Shown here: piece after piece, positions 62,366-64,000 of the stretch
Layout of the letters: every line of letters begins with the position of its first letter
Numbering within the stretch: the stretch's first letter is position 1
Source of the DNA: Alcanivoracaceae bacterium
Lineage (GTDB): Bacteria; Pseudomonadota; Gammaproteobacteria; Pseudomonadales; Alcanivoracaceae
Assembly (NCBI GenBank): GCA_029210325.1
Contig: JARGPU010000001.1
Location: 10,126-74,125, forward strand
Length of the DNA: 64,000 nucleotides
Direction of reading: 5' to 3'
Translations under genes and position numbers: made by a program
The notes under the pieces: generated by a model
What the model was told of the DNA's origin: nothing
Database searches by the model: none
The model's input: the letters and a program-made list of their open reading frames with translations, nothing else

Positions 62366-64000
62366 ATGAAGTGGACCCTGAGCGGCCGTTTTGCCGCCAT
62401 CCTGCTATTTACCATCGCCGCCACCGGCCATGCCCGGCTGCCTGCGGCGGCAATTTCCTCGGCCCATCCGCTGGCAACCGAGGCTGGCTTCGAAGTTCTT
62501 GATCAGGGCGGCAACGCCTTCGATGCGGCTATTGCGGTCAGCGCAGCGCTGGCCGTGGTTGAACCATATAGCTCGGGCATGGGCGGTGGCGGTTTCTGGC
62601 TTCTGCACGACGTGGCCAGCGGTCGCAATGTGATGATCGATGGCCGAGAAGAAGCGCCTGGCGCTGCCAGTCGCGATATGTATCTGGATAACCGCGGTCA
62701 GGTAGTAAGGGATTGGGCAATCAACGGCCCCAGCGCCGCTGGCATCCCCGGCCAGCCAGCTGCACTGGCTCACCTTGCCGCCGGCTACGGCACACTGCCC
62801 CTATCGGTAACGCTGGCACCTGCCATTCGACTGGCGAAAGACGGTTTTCAGGTCGAAGAGCACTACCGCCACATGGCAAATTATCGGCGCGATGTGCTGA
62901 ATCGCTCCCCGGAAGCACGGCATATTTTTCTTAATAATGGTGAGGTGCCACCGGTTGGCCACCTGATTGTGCAACCGGAGCTCGCTCACCTTCTTGAGCT
63001 ACTTGCCGATCAAGGCCATGACGGCTTCTATCGTGGCGAGCTGGCACAAAAACTGGTCGACGGCGTGATCAATAACGGCGGCCTCTGGTCGATGGAAGAT
63101 CTGGCCAACTATAAAGTGGTTGAACGGGAACCCATTATCGGCACTTTTCGGGGCGCCAAAATCATCAGCGCTGCCCCGCCTTCTTCCGGCGGCGTGGTAT
63201 TGATTCAAGCCCTGAATATTCTCGAGCGTTTCAATGACGGCCAGCCCGATCCAGCCCTGCTGCCACACCTTGCCATTGAAAGCATGCGCCGTGCATACCG
63301 CGACAGAGCGCTACACCTTGGCGACCCGGACTTTGTTGACATGCCTATTACCCGGCTGCTCGACAAGGACTACGCAACCGGTCTGGCCGCTAGCATTAAA
63401 CTCGATCAGGCCACTCCGTCTGCGAGCCTCGGTGAGCCGATCACCGTTGAACAGGGCAATCACACCAGCCACTTTTCAATCATTGACCAGCAGGGCAATC
63501 GAGTCGCCGCCACACTGAGCATCAACTTGCCGTTTGGCTCCGGGTTTGTGGTACCGAAAACCGGTTTGCTACTTAACAACGAGATGGATGATTTCTCTGC
63601 CAACCCCGGCAGTGCCAATGCCTATGGATTAATCGGCGGCGAAGCCAACTCTATTGCCGCGGGCAAGCGCCCGCTATCTTCCATGACGCCAACATTTATC
63701 GAGTGGGACGGAAAAGTGGCCATTCTTGGCACGCCTGGCGGCAGCCGGATTATTAGTATGGTGATGCTGGCAGCTCTTGAGGCGCTGCAGGGAAAGCCGG
63801 CTGAGGACTGGGTATCCAGTCCCCGTTTTCATCACCAGTATATGCCCGACATGGTTCAGGGAGAGCCGGACTTTGTTGGCACCGAGGCAGGTAAATCCCT
63901 GCTGGTGCGTGGCCATCAGATGGAGTCCACTGGCCGCCGTTACGGTAATATGCAGGCCATTTTGTGGGACAGCAAAGCCGCATCACTGCAAGCGGCATCT
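62366..64000 (+). CDS. ggt: Gamma-glutamyltransferase, partial (C-terminus beyond right edge)
   Basis: Periplasmic glutathione/gamma-glutamyl hydrolase-transferase, cut by the window after about 545 codons. The ATG at 62366 has AGGAG eleven bases upstream. The signal peptide ends near residue 24 (ATGHA). The large-subunit start SSAHPLATEAG is conserved, and the autoprocessing nucleophile Thr is in QGNHTSHFSIID near residue 373, where cleavage splits the precursor. Substrate-binding residues are in NNEMDDF near residue 410 and KRPLSSMTPT near residue 436, with GTPGGSRI near residue 457. The intergenic stretch 62188-62365 shows no other gene. Confidence 0.95.
   Translation, partial: MKWTLSGRFAAILLFTIAATGHARLPAAAISSAHPLATEAGFEVLDQGGNAFDAAIAVSAALAVVEPYSSGMGGGGFWLLHDVASGRNVMIDGREEAPGAASRDMYLDNRGQVVRDWAINGPSAAGIPGQPAALAHLAAGYGTLPLSVTLAPAIRLAKDGFQVEEHYRHMANYRRDVLNRSPEARHIFLNNGEVPPVGHLIVQPELAHLLELLADQGHDGFYRGELAQKLVDGVINNGGLWSMEDLANYKVVEREPIIGTFRGAKIISAAPPSSGGVVLIQALNILERFNDGQPDPALLPHLAIESMRRAYRDRALHLGDPDFVDMPITRLLDKDYATGLAASIKLDQATPSASLGEPITVEQGNHTSHFSIIDQQGNRVAATLSINLPFGSGFVVPKTGLLLNNEMDDFSANPGSANAYGLIGGEANSIAAGKRPLSSMTPTFIEWDGKVAILGTPGGSRIISMVMLAALEALQGKPAEDWVSSPRFHHQYMPDMVQGEPDFVGTEAGKSLLVRGHQMESTGRRYGNMQAILWDSKAASLQAAS

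Overview
The window looks like the chromosome of a hydrocarbon- or lipid-using marine-type gammaproteobacterium of the Alcanivorax / Oceanospirillales-Pseudomonas neighbourhood. The reasons are moderately high GC, a housekeeping backbone in an order I recall from Pseudomonas (purA-hisZ-hflC-hflK-hflX-hfq-miaA-mutL-amiB-tsaE-nnrD-queG, then orn-rsgA-rhdA-psd-fimX-serB), and a right half rich in oxidation genes (cytochrome P450, di-iron hydroxylase, aldehyde dehydrogenase, GMC alcohol oxidoreductase). The species assignment is inference. No rRNA, tRNA or CRISPR array was seen.

Layout. 1-6.1 kb: a two-partner secretion locus on the minus strand, with a TpsB-type transporter followed by a very large TpsA-type adhesin that runs off the left edge. 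6.4-20.5 kb: a compact minus-strand run of core genes from nnrD to purA, with queG divergent at the end. 20.5-23.1 kb: an AT-richer array of integron-type gene cassettes with attC-like sites but no integrase in the window (a CALIN). It holds two near-identical 329-bp cassettes without an obvious sense gene, flanking a DCC-family cassette, then an orphan gene, a membrane zinc-ribbon-like protein and a DUF2132 protein. 23.2-29.6 kb: accessory genes (MOSC protein, membrane protein, two YbjQ proteins with an M48 peptidase, GlsB-like protein, amidohydrolase, alpha/beta hydrolase). 29.6-43.1 kb: core genes again (orn, SDR, rsgA, rhdA, psd, an AhpA/YtjB-like gene divergent from serB, fimX with a PilZ-like partner, then epmB divergent from efp-epmA). 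43.1-44.6 kb: a second small cassette locus (GNAT acetyltransferase, lipoprotein). 44.7-64 kb: lipid and hydrocarbon metabolism and envelope genes, including a bacterial Kunitz-domain lipoprotein, a protein with two tandem pilin-like heads, acnA, a TetR-controlled aldehyde dehydrogenase / Tat protein / GMC oxidoreductase operon, coaD, and a gamma-glutamyltransferase cut by the right edge.

How they work together. EpmA and EpmB would beta-lysylate EF-P on Lys34. FimX and its neighbour point to c-di-GMP control of type IV pili. The P450, hydroxylase, GMC oxidoreductase and aldehyde dehydrogenase could form an oxidation chain from aliphatic or terpenoid substrates to acids, but the sequence does not show the substrate. 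The most unusual features are the paired 329-bp cassettes, whose attC stems differ by two compensatory base-pair changes, the Kunitz lipoprotein and the tandem pilin-like protein.
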